Below, in pieces: positions 23,704 through 32,645 of a stretch of 51,332 nucleotides of DNA. Made by a program: the position numbers and the translations under genes. Origin of the DNA: Candidatus Omnitrophota bacterium. Lineage in GTDB: Bacteria > Omnitrophota > Gorgyraeia > Zapsychrales > Fredricksoniimonadaceae. The first letter of the stretch is position 1. The number at the start of each line of letters is the position of its first letter. The notes under the pieces are model-generated. The model made no database searches and was not told the origin of the DNA. It saw only the letters and a list, made by a program, of their open reading frames with translations. The stretch is from positions 1 through 51,332 of the forward strand of contig JAGWKL010000012.1 of assembly GCA_028865345.1 (NCBI GenBank), read 5' to 3'.

Positions 23704-25182
23704 ATGAGAAAACTATTACAGTTGTTCATTGGCGTTTGTGTCCTTTTGGCTGGCGCTAATATCCCTCCTGCCGCCTGGGCACAAACCCCCATCATCCTTG
23801 ATCCTCAGGTATTCGATTGGCTTAAATCCAACATCAGTCCCATCACACATCTTCCGTATAGTTTTTATGTTCCCCGCAAGGACAGGTCCAAGATTTATGG
23901 GCTCATGGGATCAGCCGAAAGCGTCAAAGGCAGCATTGAAAGGATGATCACCCATGAAGGGATGGACATTTATGATGGGGCCGTCTACCAGATCGTTTTG
24001 GCCATGGCCGGAGGCCGGGATAATTTGGACCGGGCTTCCCTGGTGGACCGGTATTATTGGCAGGGGGCCGTGGGCGACACCTGGAACATCCGCGCGGGTT
24101 ATCCGATCAATACCTTTATTTATGACCCCAAACACCCTGACCGGGTGAGTTCCGATAACAACCGGTTCGGCAAGCGCGGCTTTATTTTCCGCATCATCGA
24201 TGCCGACGGCAACTATCTGGTCACAGACCCTTTGGACGGAAATAAATACCTGCCCGGATTTCCCGACGGCAGCCGCCTGCATTGGGTGGACTGGAAACCG
24301 GTGGCCGGAGAAAATGCGTGGGTGGTGATCGCCGCCATGCAGCTTTACCATAAAAAGCCCGACAGCATCGAATTGAAATTATCACAAGAGCTGGCCCGGG
24401 CCGCCATGATACTGCAAAGTCCGATCGGCGGCATCCGCATGGCGCCCCTGGGCACCGACCGGACCCTGAGCAAGGCCGAGGCTGCGTATTTCACGGCCGG
24501 TGACTGGTGGTACAATCACATATCGACGGAGAACAATATTTCCTGGTACGCGGCCTTTCGCATGCTTTACCAAATCACCGGCCAGGTCAAATACAAACAT
24601 GCGATGGAGGGCATCCAACGGTACCTGCGGTTCGTGTGGGACCCCCAACAGGGGTATTTCGCGCAAGGAGCGTATTGCATCAACGGCCGATGGGTGAAGG
24701 ACCATAAGAATTTCGCCTTGGACGTGCAGACCTGGAGCATTGCCTGCCTGGGACCTGAGAAATTAGACGCCTGGTTCGGGCCAGGCGCTGCCTGGCGCAT
24801 CTGGCAGGCAGGCCGCCGGCATTCCGGGGTTTTCGACAAGCAGGGCGGGCTTTTAGGCGTGGGCTATACGGACGAGCATGACAGGATTTCCGTTGAATGG
24901 AGCGCCGGGGCCATGGTGGCCTTGATGGAACTTTTCCGTTATTATCAAAGTACGGACCCTGCCCGGGCCGCCCGGGCGCTGCGTGACAAAGACTCCATGC
25001 GCAGGTCCATGGAAGGCCTGCATTATGATATTTCCCCGACACTTGCCGCGTACAGTTATTCATCCCGACGGGGATGGATCCCTTTTGGATGGAATTCACA
25101 CGATCCGCGGGTCATGAGCCTGGCTTCCAGCGGCTGGATGCTTTTCGTTGATGCTGGTTTTAATCCCTTTTGGCTGCTATAA
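23704..25182 (+). CDS. Secreted alpha-helical-barrel glycosidase-like protein under c-di-GMP riboswitch
   Basis: 492 aa with a signal peptide (MRKLLQLFIGVCVLLAG... to AWAQ). The body is rich in helices and aromatic/Gly turns (GMDIYDGAVYQIVLAMAGG, NAWVVIAAMQLYHKK, ISWYAAFRMLYQITG, VEWSAGAMVALMELFRYY), the pattern of (alpha/alpha)-barrel glycoside hydrolases or polysaccharide lyases. I cannot name the CAZy family. A GEMM-I riboswitch directly precedes it, so c-di-GMP sets its level. A role in making, trimming or releasing an extracellular polysaccharide is inferred. Tandem GT-C-like genes diverge from it. Confidence 0.78.
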   Translation: MRKLLQLFIGVCVLLAGANIPPAAWAQTPIILDPQVFDWLKSNISPITHLPYSFYVPRKDRSKIYGLMGSAESVKGSIERMITHEGMDIYDGAVYQIVLAMAGGRDNLDRASLVDRYYWQGAVGDTWNIRAGYPINTFIYDPKHPDRVSSDNNRFGKRGFIFRIIDADGNYLVTDPLDGNKYLPGFPDGSRLHWVDWKPVAGENAWVVIAAMQLYHKKPDSIELKLSQELARAAMILQSPIGGIRMAPLGTDRTLSKAEAAYFTAGDWWYNHISTENNISWYAAFRMLYQITGQVKYKHAMEGIQRYLRFVWDPQQGYFAQGAYCINGRWVKDHKNFALDVQTWSIACLGPEKLDAWFGPGAAWRIWQAGRRHSGVFDKQGGLLGVGYTDEHDRISVEWSAGAMVALMELFRYYQSTDPARAARALRDKDSMRRSMEGLHYDISPTLAAYSYSSRRGWIPFGWNSHDPRVMSLASSGWMLFVDAGFNPFWLL

Positions 25183-25183
25183 T
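25176..25183 (+). promoter_or_regulatory. Extended -10 promoter ahead of the tRNA-binding protein gene
   Basis: TGCTATAAT (from 25175) is an extended -10 element at the very end of the preceding coding region. No good -35 is visible, as is common for this class. The leader would be about 33 nt. Confidence 0.5.
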
Positions 25184-25222
25184 AGCGCCTCTTAATTAAA
25201 AATTTTACCTAAGGGGATCGTT

Positions 25223-25543
25223 ATGGCATCCATAGAAGATTTCAGGAAATTGGAATTGGTGGTGGCCCAGATCAAGGAAGTCAGGGAGCATCCCAACGCG
25301 GACCGTCTTTATGTGCTGCAGGTGGATACAGGCAAGGACGTACGGCAAATCGTCGCCGGGATACGCAAAGCATATACGCCCGAGCAGCTTGTGGGCAGGC
25401 GCATCATCCTGGCGGCCAATCTGGAGCCCGCGGTGATCCGGGGGGAGGCTTCCAACGGGATGCTTCTGGCCGCCTCGGATGCCGACGGCATGGCCTTGCT
25501 CATGCCCGACAAGGAAATGTCCTTGGGAAGTGTTGTGAAATAG
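25223..25543 (+). CDS. Stand-alone tRNA-binding domain protein (MetG C-terminal / Trbp111 type)
   Basis: A 106-aa single OB-fold domain. Motifs EVREHPNADRLYVLQVDTG and IRGEASNGMLLAAS are those of the EMAPII-like tRNA-binding domain found at the C-terminus of methionyl-tRNA synthetase and in free Trbp111/CsaA proteins. It probably binds tRNA in trans, for example for a MetG lacking this domain, but MetG is not in the window. The ATG has AAGGGGATC upstream. The YkgJ-type gene follows 20 nt later. Confidence 0.88.
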   Translation: MASIEDFRKLELVVAQIKEVREHPNADRLYVLQVDTGKDVRQIVAGIRKAYTPEQLVGRRIILAANLEPAVIRGEASNGMLLAASDADGMALLMPDKEMSLGSVVK

Positions 25544-25563
25544 AGTTCAAAAAGAGGCTTTAT

Positions 25564-26100
25564 ATGCCTGAATTATCCATGATGCCGTTTGTCCCGTCGG
25601 ACGTCTGCCTGAAATGCGACGGCTGCTGCCGCTATAAGAGCGCGGATTCGCCCTGGCGCCCCAAATTAGGCGAAGCCGACAAACAAAGCCTGGCGGCCGC
25701 CATAACCGATGGCGACGTTTTGGATGACCAGGCGTATATCAAAACTATCCAAAATTGCGGACAACATTTCTGCCGCTTTCTTAATCAGTCCGACAACACC
25801 TGCGGCATTTATGCCAAGCGCCCCCTGGAATGCCTGCTGTATCCCTTCGTGCTTTCCCAGACGCCCGACGGCATAAAGGTCTATGTGCACTTAAGCTGCC
25901 CCTATGTCCAGGACCATCTTTCGCGCAGCGATTTTGACTCTTATGTGTCTTATTTGAAAGAATTTTTTCGTAAGGAAGGCGTGCGCGCCTTCCTTTCCCG
26001 CAATAGGGCCATGTTCCACGATTACAGCGCTTTCGCGCCGGAATTGCTGCATTTGTTCGACTTGTTGTTTTTATGGCCGCTTCCGGACAATGAAAATTAA
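25564..26100 (+). CDS. YkgJ-type CxxCxxCC cluster protein
   Basis: 178 aa. The N-terminal CLKCDGCCR is the CxxCxxCC signature of the UPF0153/YkgJ family. Further Cys residues in CGQHFCRFL, TCGIYAKRPLEC and LSCP are conserved in that family and likely hold a metal or Fe-S cluster. The biochemical role of the family is not settled. The end of the gene, including the TAA stop, lies inside copy 2 of the dispersed repeat, which has remodelled or supplied its C-terminus. Confidence 0.85.
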   Translation: MPELSMMPFVPSDVCLKCDGCCRYKSADSPWRPKLGEADKQSLAAAITDGDVLDDQAYIKTIQNCGQHFCRFLNQSDNTCGIYAKRPLECLLYPFVLSQTPDGIKVYVHLSCPYVQDHLSRSDFDSYVSYLKEFFRKEGVRAFLSRNRAMFHDYSAFAPELLHLFDLLFLWPLPDNEN

Positions 26101-26169
26101 GGAAAGCGGCACTTCGAATCAGTCCCCGAGTCTGGGGACAGGTGGAAAAGCATAGTGGAATTATTTGGA
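26075..26169 (+). repeat. Dispersed structured repeat, copy 2
   Basis: Same ordered blocks as 1379-1454: GCCGCTT/AAGCGGC stem (26076-26082 with 26104-26110), loop ATGAAAATTAA, ACTTCGAATCAG, TGGAAAAGCATAGTGG and TTTGGA. It differs by an inserted hairpin GTCCCC-GAGTCT-GGGGAC (26122-26139). It overlaps the last codons and stop of the YkgJ gene and ends on the ATG of the DUF2156 gene. Confidence 0.7.
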
Positions 26170-27071
26170 TGAAAGACACGTTTGTGCTTGAGCAAAAATC
26201 GCTGGTGGAATCCTATCTGAACCGTGGCCCCAGGCCCCTGTCGAGTTATTCTTTTGTCAGCGTGTTTGCCTGGTGTGATTTTTTCGATTTCGAATTCCGG
26301 ATGATCAAGGATTCCTTGTGCATCTTTGCCACAGGCGCCTCCGGCAGCTTTTTATACCTGCCGCCGCTGGGAAAGGTTTTTGACTTATCGACGGTAGAGG
26401 AGGTTTTTCGGCACCTGGGCCGCCAGGGCGGGCCCAGAGCCGTACACCGCATCGAAAATATTCCGGGAAATTTATTGCCTGTCTTTGGCGGCGGCGGTTA
26501 TAATCAGTTTGCCAAGAATGCGGAGTACGTGTACCGCAAAGAGGACCTGATTGCCCTGAAAGGCAATGCGTATAAATCCCAGCGGCATGATTGCAATTAT
26601 TTCAAGGCCCATCATGCCGATGTGTCTTTTTTGCCTTACACGGATGAAGATTTCAGCGGGTGTATGGACCTGTATGAGCGCTGGGCGGCGGGGCGCGCCC
26701 GGGCCAACAGCGATGGAGTTTATCGATCCATGTTGCAGGAAAACCGCCTGGTGCATGCGCGCTTGCTTCGGAAGTGGAAGGCCCTGGGGTTGGTGGCAGG
26801 CGTGCTGAAGGCGGACGGCAAATGTGCAGGCTATAGTTTCGGCTACGCCGTGGATGAATCGACCTTTTGCGTTTACGCCGAGATCGCGGATTTGCAGACC
26901 ACCGGCGGCGCAGCCTACATGTTCAGGAGCTTGTGCTCCGACAGCCGCCTGGCGGCCTTCGGCCGGATCAATACCATGGACGATTTCGCCATGCCCAACG
27001 TCGAGCGCGCCAAACAGGCGTATCATCCCTCTGAGATGATCGCCTCCTACGCCGTATCGCAAAGGATTTGA
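26169..27071 (+). CDS. DUF2156 / phosphatidylglycerol lysyltransferase C-terminal-like protein
   Basis: 300 aa from the ATG at 26169 (MKDTFVLEQ); the track start at 26142 lies in the repeat. The block AEYVYRKEDLIALKGNAYKSQRHDCNYF and the GNAT-like second half (AGVLKADGKCAGYSFGYA, FCVYAEIADLQTTGGAAYMF) match the DUF2156 group related to the aminoacyl-transfer domain of MprF. There are no membrane segments, so it is not a full MprF. A role in aminoacyl-tRNA-dependent transfer is possible but unproven. The gene has no clear Shine-Dalgarno and begins at the edge of the repeat. Confidence 0.82.
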   Translation: MKDTFVLEQKSLVESYLNRGPRPLSSYSFVSVFAWCDFFDFEFRMIKDSLCIFATGASGSFLYLPPLGKVFDLSTVEEVFRHLGRQGGPRAVHRIENIPGNLLPVFGGGGYNQFAKNAEYVYRKEDLIALKGNAYKSQRHDCNYFKAHHADVSFLPYTDEDFSGCMDLYERWAAGRARANSDGVYRSMLQENRLVHARLLRKWKALGLVAGVLKADGKCAGYSFGYAVDESTFCVYAEIADLQTTGGAAYMFRSLCSDSRLAAFGRINTMDDFAMPNVERAKQAYHPSEMIASYAVSQRI

Positions 27072-27077
27072 AAAATC

Positions 27078-27698
27078 ATGAACATCAAACTGGCCGAATT
27101 TGTGATCTTTGACGTGGAAACGACCGGCCTTTCCCCCGTCGACGGCGACCGCATCATCGAGATTGCGGCCATGAAGGTCAAAGGGCCGGTGGTCGTCGAT
27201 AAGTTTTATTCCCTGGTCAACCCCCAGCGGACCGTCCCACTGGAGGCCACCCAGATCCATAGTATCACCACAGAGATGCTGGTCACGGCGCCGCCCGCCG
27301 CGGAGGTTTTGCCCCAAATGATCCATTTTATAGGCGGGGCATGTGTGGCCGGGCATAATGTGCGTTTTGACCTGAATTTTCTGTGCTATGAGCTGAGCCT
27401 GCTCGGACGTCGTCTCCACGACCAGACCCCGGCGATAGACACCTTAAAAATGGCCCGCGATCTGCTTCCCTATTTGAGCAACCACAAGCTGTCCTATCTG
27501 GCGCGCTGCCTGGGGGTCGCGGTCGACCAGACCCACCGCGCCATGGCCGACGTTGAACTCACCGTGGCGGTGTTTTTGCGGCTGATGGAAATGGCCGGCG
27601 ACAAAGACCTTCATCAAGTGTCCGTTTTCCTGGACCAATTCGGCGTCGAGAAACCAAGCTTCAGATTAAACCAAAAATCCCAGGAATCGCTTTTCTAA
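27078..27698 (+). CDS. DnaQ-family 3'-5' exonuclease (PolC/epsilon-like)
   Basis: 206 aa DEDD-type exonuclease. ExoI is VIFDVETTGLSP (Asp/Glu metal ligands), ExoII is VAGHNVRFDLNFL, and ExoIII is THRAMADVELT (the DEDDh form, with His). This is the proofreading fold of DNA polymerase III epsilon, but stand-alone DnaQ-like nucleases have many roles, so the name dnaQ is not assigned. It begins 6 nt after the DUF2156 stop and is directly followed by pabB. Confidence 0.9.
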   Translation: MNIKLAEFVIFDVETTGLSPVDGDRIIEIAAMKVKGPVVVDKFYSLVNPQRTVPLEATQIHSITTEMLVTAPPAAEVLPQMIHFIGGACVAGHNVRFDLNFLCYELSLLGRRLHDQTPAIDTLKMARDLLPYLSNHKLSYLARCLGVAVDQTHRAMADVELTVAVFLRLMEMAGDKDLHQVSVFLDQFGVEKPSFRLNQKSQESLF

Positions 27699-28973
27699 AT
27701 GGCGCCTTCGGTGTATCAGCACACACTTTCCCTTCGGGGAAGGGCTTTTGGGGTTTTCCGCGTTTTCAGGAGCAGGCCGCGGGTGTTTTTCTTGGACAGC
27801 AGCCTGCGCACGCCCGGGGCGCGGTTTTCCTACATCGGCTTTGCGCCGTTTACGACGGTGAGAGGCGGCGATCTGGCAGGCCTCAAAAAGGAATTCGACA
27901 AGCACCGTCTGCCGCGGCAGAAATTGTCCTTTCCCGCCGGCGCCGTCGGCTATTTAGGCTACGACGGGTCCTTGTGCTTCGGATTTTACGACACCGTCCT
28001 GACTATTGACCATCAAGAGCATAAGCTCATTATTTCGAGTTTTTTCCGGGGACGTATCAAAGATATATTAAAAGAATTGTATTTATCAACGGGTGGCGGG
28101 GCCTCGCCAGGCCCCGATGAGCAGCGAAGTCTTAATTTCCAAAGCAATTTTACCAGGGCCGGGTACATGAAGGCCGTGCGTCAGGCCCTGGAACACATCC
28201 GCCGGGGGGATATTTACCAGATCAACCTTTCGCATCAAATCAAGGTGCATATACCGGACTGGCAGCGCATCACGGATCCTGCGGCCATCTACGGGCATTT
28301 ACGCCGAGCTTTCCCGTCGGAATACGGGGCGTATCTTGATGACGGAGAGCGGGTCATCCTCAGCGCTTCCCCGGAGCGTTTTTTACGCCTGCATAACGGC
28401 ACCGTGCAGGTCAAGCCGATGAAGGGAACAAGGCCGAGGGGGAAAACCAAAGCGCAGGACAGGGCATTCAAAGAGGAGTTGATCAAAAGCCCGAAGGAAA
28501 TCGCCGAGCTTTTGATGGTGACAGACCTGGAGCGCAACGATTTGGGCCGCGTCTGCGATTACGCCTCCGTCAGGGTCAGGCGCTTGCGCACGATAGAGAC
28601 GTACAGGTCTGTGTTTCAGGCCACCTCCACCGTCGAGGGCCGCCTGCACAAGGCCCGCGACCAATTCGACCTGCTCAAAGCCGCCTTTCCCAGCGGTTCG
28701 GTGACAGGATGTCCCAAGATCGAGGCCATGAAGACGATCGAGAAGCTCGAGCACGGCCCCCGCGGCCTGTACACGGGCGCCTTGGGCTACATCAGTTTTT
28801 CCGGGGACATGGATTTTAACGTGATCATACGCGCCCTGTTCCTAAAACCGCATGAGGTTACTTTTCACGTCGGAGGCGGCATTGTGGCTGATTCCAGGCC
28901 GGCGGCCGAATGGCAGGAGACCTGGGACAAGGCCGGGCCGTTGATGGAAACATTAAGGCGGTCATTTTCATGA
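27699..28973 (+). CDS. pabB: Aminodeoxychorismate synthase component I
   Basis: A 424-aa chorismate-binding enzyme that aminates chorismate on the way to p-aminobenzoate and folate. The C-terminal block has IRRGDIYQINLSHQ, MKGTRPRGKTKAQD, VTDLERNDLGRVC, GSVTGCPKIEAMK and YTGALGYISFSGDMDFNV, the full chorismate-binding signature. PIKGTxPRG (here KPMKGTRPRG) with Lys is typical of PabB. The stop overlaps the pabC start (ATGA). The glutaminase subunit pabA is not nearby. The ATG follows directly after the DnaQ stop. Confidence 0.93.
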   Translation: MAPSVYQHTLSLRGRAFGVFRVFRSRPRVFFLDSSLRTPGARFSYIGFAPFTTVRGGDLAGLKKEFDKHRLPRQKLSFPAGAVGYLGYDGSLCFGFYDTVLTIDHQEHKLIISSFFRGRIKDILKELYLSTGGGASPGPDEQRSLNFQSNFTRAGYMKAVRQALEHIRRGDIYQINLSHQIKVHIPDWQRITDPAAIYGHLRRAFPSEYGAYLDDGERVILSASPERFLRLHNGTVQVKPMKGTRPRGKTKAQDRAFKEELIKSPKEIAELLMVTDLERNDLGRVCDYASVRVRRLRTIETYRSVFQATSTVEGRLHKARDQFDLLKAAFPSGSVTGCPKIEAMKTIEKLEHGPRGLYTGALGYISFSGDMDFNVIIRALFLKPHEVTFHVGGGIVADSRPAAEWQETWDKAGPLMETLRRSFS

Positions 28974-29722
28974 GAACGGTTTATTTTGACGGGCAATACC
29001 TCAAGGCTGGCACCCGGATCATTGAAGCTTTTACGCCGGGTTTTTTTAAGGCCAAAGGCGTTTTTGAAACCATGCTCGGTTTAGACGGCGTTGTGCTGGA
29101 TGCTTCCTTGCACCTGGAGCGCCTGCTTTCCGGGTTGAAAGCATTGGGCATCAAGCCGCCGCCCCTTAATGCTTTGCTGCTCAAAGAGGTCCTGCGGCGC
29201 AATCGATTATCAACGGCCCGCGTGCGGGCCATGGTCTGGCAGGCAGGCCGTGAGGTCCATGTGATGGCCGTGGCCCTCCCCTATAAGGCGCCTGAAAGAA
29301 AGAATTACCGGGTATGTCTTTTCAGGACCGGCCGTCGTGCGGACGACCGTCTGGCCGGCGTCAAGTCATTGGACTATGGATTGTTTGCCAAAGCCTTTGC
29401 CCTTGCCCGGGCCAAGGGCTTTGACGAGGCCCTTTTGCTCAACCGCCGCGGTCATATTTTTGAGGCCGGCCGGGCCAATATTTTCTGGATCAAGGACAGG
29501 GTTTTATACACACCCCCTTTGTCTTCGGGCTGTTTGAGCGGTATCACCCGCAGGCAGGTGATCGACAGCACGAGGAGGTTGAAAGTTCCGGTCCAAGAAA
29601 GGGACCTGACGCCCCAAATCCTTAAAGCTGCCGACGCTGCGTTTCTGACCAATTCTTTGATAGGCATTAAACCCATTGAAATCCCGTCAATTGGCGCCGC
29701 CGCTATCAAGAAAATAGATTAA
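28970..29722 (+). CDS. pabC: 4-amino-4-deoxychorismate lyase (PLP class IV)
   Basis: 250 aa from the ATG at 28970, overlapping the pabB stop; the track start at 28910 lies in pabB. It has the aminotransferase class IV fold, with GFFKAKGVFETM near the start, KSLDYG (PLP Lys) in the middle, and EALLLNRRGHIFEAGRANIFW. Its position behind pabB supports aminodeoxychorismate lyase, which makes p-aminobenzoate, rather than a branched-chain aminotransferase. Confidence 0.88.
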   Translation: MRTVYFDGQYLKAGTRIIEAFTPGFFKAKGVFETMLGLDGVVLDASLHLERLLSGLKALGIKPPPLNALLLKEVLRRNRLSTARVRAMVWQAGREVHVMAVALPYKAPERKNYRVCLFRTGRRADDRLAGVKSLDYGLFAKAFALARAKGFDEALLLNRRGHIFEAGRANIFWIKDRVLYTPPLSSGCLSGITRRQVIDSTRRLKVPVQERDLTPQILKAADAAFLTNSLIGIKPIEIPSIGAAAIKKID

Positions 29723-29746
29723 AGATTTCACACAAGACCCGGGAAT

Positions 29747-29755
29747 TGATATACT
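29747..29755 (+). promoter_or_regulatory. Extended -10 promoter of the Cys/Met PLP enzyme gene
   Basis: TGATATACT at 29747-29755 is a TGn-extended -10, with no strong -35. The leader of about 40 nt ends in an AGGA Shine-Dalgarno just before the ATG. The same TGATATACT string lies ahead of pyrK. Confidence 0.45.
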
Positions 29756-29800
29756 ATTTTAGATTAAATTTTATTAACCTTTAATGCTTTAGGACATCAG

Positions 29801-30940
29801 ATGAAGATCCGCACCAAGGCCGTACATACCGGCGTCAATATCGATAAAACATTTAACTCGGTGATAACCCCGATCTATCCCACATCCACTTTTTTCTTCG
29901 ATGAGATCGGCAAAAATAAGGGATATGATTACACCCGCTCGGGCAATCCCACCCGCGCGGCCCTGGAGGCCAATATCGCGGCCATGGAGGGCGGCGTGGA
30001 CTGTTCGGTGACAGCCACGGGCATGGCCGCCATTACGGCTGTGATGTTCTTCCTTAAAGCAGGGGACCATATCATCACCGGGGATGACATTTACGGCGGC
30101 ACCTTCCGGTTGTTCAATGCCGTCTTAAAGCCTATGGGGTATGAGTTTTCGTTCCTGAACATGAGGGACATCAAGGCCGTGAAGGCCGCTGTGAAGAAGA
30201 ACACCAAAATGATCTGGATCGAAACGCCGTCCAATCCTTTGCTTAATATCGTGGACATGGAAGCGGTCGTGGGCCTCGCCAAGAAGGCCGGTTGTTTGAG
30301 CGTCGTGGACAACACCTTTCTGTCCCCGTATTTCCAAAGTCCTTTTGAATTCGGCGCGGACATGGTGGTCCACTCGACGACCAAATACCTCAACGGCCAT
30401 TCCGATGTGGTGGGCGGGGCGATCGTTTATTCTCGCCAAGAACTGCAGGAGCGCGGCCGTTATCTGGTCAATGCCCTGGGGGTTTCCCAGTCGCCTTACG
30501 ATGCCTGGCTGGTTTTACGGGGCGTGAAGACCCTGCCCCAGCGCATGGAAGCGCACCAGGCCAATGCCCTGAAGATCGCCCAATTCCTCGAAGGGCATAA
30601 AAATGTCAAGAAGGTATATTATCCAGGCTTAAAAAGCCATCCGCAGCAGGAACTTATCAAAAAACAGATGAAGGGCTTCGGTGCCATGCTGGCTTTTGAA
30701 TTGGACACCAAGCAGGTGCCATTGAATACATTCTTTAAGAAGTTGCATTTTTTCGCCCTGGCCGAGTCCTTGGGCGGAGTGGAATCCTTGGTCGAGACCC
30801 CATGGTTCATGAGCCATGCCTCCATGGGCGAGGCAGGGCTTATTGCCTCGGGCATGACCAAAGAGACCGTACGCGTGTCCGTAGGTATTGAAGATGCCGA
30901 AGACCTGATCGCCGATTTGAACCAGGCATTAAAAGGATAA
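29801..30940 (+). CDS. Cystathionine gamma-synthase / gamma-lyase family PLP enzyme
   Basis: A 379-aa member of the Cys/Met metabolism PLP family. The PLP lysine lies in VVHSTTKYLNGHSDVVGG. Other marks are YDYTRSGNPTRAALE, SATGMAAI-like CSVTATGMAAITA, and IWIETPSNPLLNI. The substrate side cannot be fixed by reading: gamma-synthase (metB), beta-lyase (metC) and gamma-lyase (mccB) all look like this. It is followed 1 nt later by the TPR-SPOR gene. Confidence 0.9.
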   Translation: MKIRTKAVHTGVNIDKTFNSVITPIYPTSTFFFDEIGKNKGYDYTRSGNPTRAALEANIAAMEGGVDCSVTATGMAAITAVMFFLKAGDHIITGDDIYGGTFRLFNAVLKPMGYEFSFLNMRDIKAVKAAVKKNTKMIWIETPSNPLLNIVDMEAVVGLAKKAGCLSVVDNTFLSPYFQSPFEFGADMVVHSTTKYLNGHSDVVGGAIVYSRQELQERGRYLVNALGVSQSPYDAWLVLRGVKTLPQRMEAHQANALKIAQFLEGHKNVKKVYYPGLKSHPQQELIKKQMKGFGAMLAFELDTKQVPLNTFFKKLHFFALAESLGGVESLVETPWFMSHASMGEAGLIASGMTKETVRVSVGIEDAEDLIADLNQALKG

Positions 30941-30941
30941 T

Positions 30942-31712
30942 ATGGATAAAAAAGACCGTTTTGCGGCGCTGTTTCTGGCCGCTGTTTGTTTTGTCTCAGC
31001 CGCAGGTCAGGCCTATGCCGGCATGCCTGACGTTGCGGCCGCGATCATGAACAAGAATTATACAGCCGCCCGCGACCTGGCATCTGCGATCATGAACAAC
31101 AGCCAGGACCCTGCCCAGCGTACGGAGGCTCAATATTATTACGGTTTGGCCCAGCTGCGTTTGGGGCAATATGCGCAGGCCCGCAGCGCCTTTCAAAGCG
31201 TCATGGACAGCCGTCCGTCCCAGGACGGTTATGACAAGGCCGCCCTGAGCCTGACGGAAGGATTTTATATGGCCGGCTTGTATTCCGATGCCCTGGATAC
31301 GGCCACCCGGTTATTGAGAAAAAGTCCGCATTCTTCATATCTTAGCCTCATCTATTTCAAGATCGCGGGGGCGGATTTGAAATTGATGCGCTGGGAAGAG
31401 GCCCATTACTATTTGAACAAGATCCTCGAAGATTTTCCCAAAAGCCCTGAGGCGTCCATTGCCAAGCAGCTTCTGGAAGAAAAGCAGTATTTTGCCGTCC
31501 AGGTGGGGTCGTTTTTGGACAAGGGCCGGGCCCTGGCCCTGATCGACGATCTGAAAGGCGACGGCCAATATGCCTACGTGGTCGAAACTACATCCCCCGA
31601 TGGGCACACCTATTACCGCGTGCGTGTGGGACAGATGAGCTCGCTCAATGACGCCGAAGATTTGAAGAAGGACCTGGAAAAATTGGGATACTCCACCTTG
31701 ATCTATCCTTAG
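30942..31712 (+). CDS. TPR-repeat exported protein with C-terminal SPOR domain
   Basis: 256 aa. A signal peptide (about residues 1-26, ending QAYAG) is followed by TPR-like helices (YYYGLAQLRLGQYAQARSAF and YSDALDTATRLL). A SPOR domain follows from about residue 183: YFAVQVGSFLDKGRALALIDDL... TYYRVRVGQM. SPOR domains bind denuded glycan strands of septal peptidoglycan, so a cell-division or envelope role is inferred. It is adjacent to miaA with no gap, the start of which follows directly after the TAG stop. Confidence 0.85.
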   Translation: MDKKDRFAALFLAAVCFVSAAGQAYAGMPDVAAAIMNKNYTAARDLASAIMNNSQDPAQRTEAQYYYGLAQLRLGQYAQARSAFQSVMDSRPSQDGYDKAALSLTEGFYMAGLYSDALDTATRLLRKSPHSSYLSLIYFKIAGADLKLMRWEEAHYYLNKILEDFPKSPEASIAKQLLEEKQYFAVQVGSFLDKGRALALIDDLKGDGQYAYVVETTSPDGHTYYRVRVGQMSSLNDAEDLKKDLEKLGYSTLIYP

Positions 31713-32645
31713 ATGAAACCTCCCGCAGTGATCTTTATCGCCGGGCCGACCGCCGTAGGGAAATCCGAAGCAGCCCTTGTCTTGGGGCCACGCCTTGATG
31801 CAGAAATCATCTGTTGCGATGCTTTTCAGGTTTACCGCGAGATCAACATTGCCAGCGATAAGCCATCCACGCAGGCAAGGTCAAAGGTTTTCCATCATCT
31901 GGTGGATGTTCTTTCCGTCACGGAAGAATTCAATGCGGCCCGATGGCAGAAGCTTTGCTTAGCCGCCATCCGGGACGTGCGTTCCCGCGGTAAAATGCCC
32001 TTGATCGTCGGCGGCAGCGGCATGTACATGTCGGTTTTGCTGGACGGTATTTTTGAAGAGGTCCCGGCAGGCAAGGATATAAAGGAAGAGTTAAGCCGGG
32101 AACTGGCGGCCAAAGGTCCGGCGGTTTTGCATGAACGTCTCATGGCCCTGGATCCGCAGGCCGCCTCCAGGATCCATCCCCGTGATCCGCAAAGGATCAT
32201 CCGGGCCCTGCAGGTGGTCCAATCGACAGGCAAGCCCATTTCGCAGCTTCAACCCAGGCGCGAAGGACTGTGGGGCAAAATGCCGGTGGCGATCTTCGCC
32301 CTGAACCGCCCGCGCCAGGAACTTTACCGGCGGGTGGATGCCCGTGTGGAGGGGATGTTCGCCCAAGGGATCGTCGAAGAAATTCAAAAAGTCTCGCGGC
32401 TGCCTTTGAGCGCCACCGCGCGCAAGCTCATCGGCATCCCTGAGGTCACGGGATATTTGAACGGGGAGTATGATCTCGACCGCGCCAAATACCTGATGAA
32501 GCTCCATACCCGGCATTACGCCAAACGTCAATTGACCTGGTTCAGGGGCCAAGAGCGCCTGAGGTGGATCGACATCGCGGCAGGGCAATCGGCGCAGGAT
32601 GCGGCGGAAATCATCGCACGGCATATAGAAGATGATCAGGGCTGA
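31713..32645 (+). CDS. miaA: tRNA dimethylallyltransferase
   Basis: MiaA adds a dimethylallyl group to A37 of tRNAs reading UNN codons. The P-loop is IAGPTAVGKSEAA, followed by CDAFQVYREINIASDKPS, HHLVDV and IVGGSGMYMSVLLDG, the conserved order of the family; the C-terminal KLHTRHYAKRQLTWFRGQ is also diagnostic. 310 aa is normal. The TGA stop at 32643-32645 coincides with the first bases of a large palindromic element. Confidence 0.95.
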   Translation: MKPPAVIFIAGPTAVGKSEAALVLGPRLDAEIICCDAFQVYREINIASDKPSTQARSKVFHHLVDVLSVTEEFNAARWQKLCLAAIRDVRSRGKMPLIVGGSGMYMSVLLDGIFEEVPAGKDIKEELSRELAAKGPAVLHERLMALDPQAASRIHPRDPQRIIRALQVVQSTGKPISQLQPRREGLWGKMPVAIFALNRPRQELYRRVDARVEGMFAQGIVEEIQKVSRLPLSATARKLIGIPEVTGYLNGEYDLDRAKYLMKLHTRHYAKRQLTWFRGQERLRWIDIAAGQSAQDAAEIIARHIEDDQG

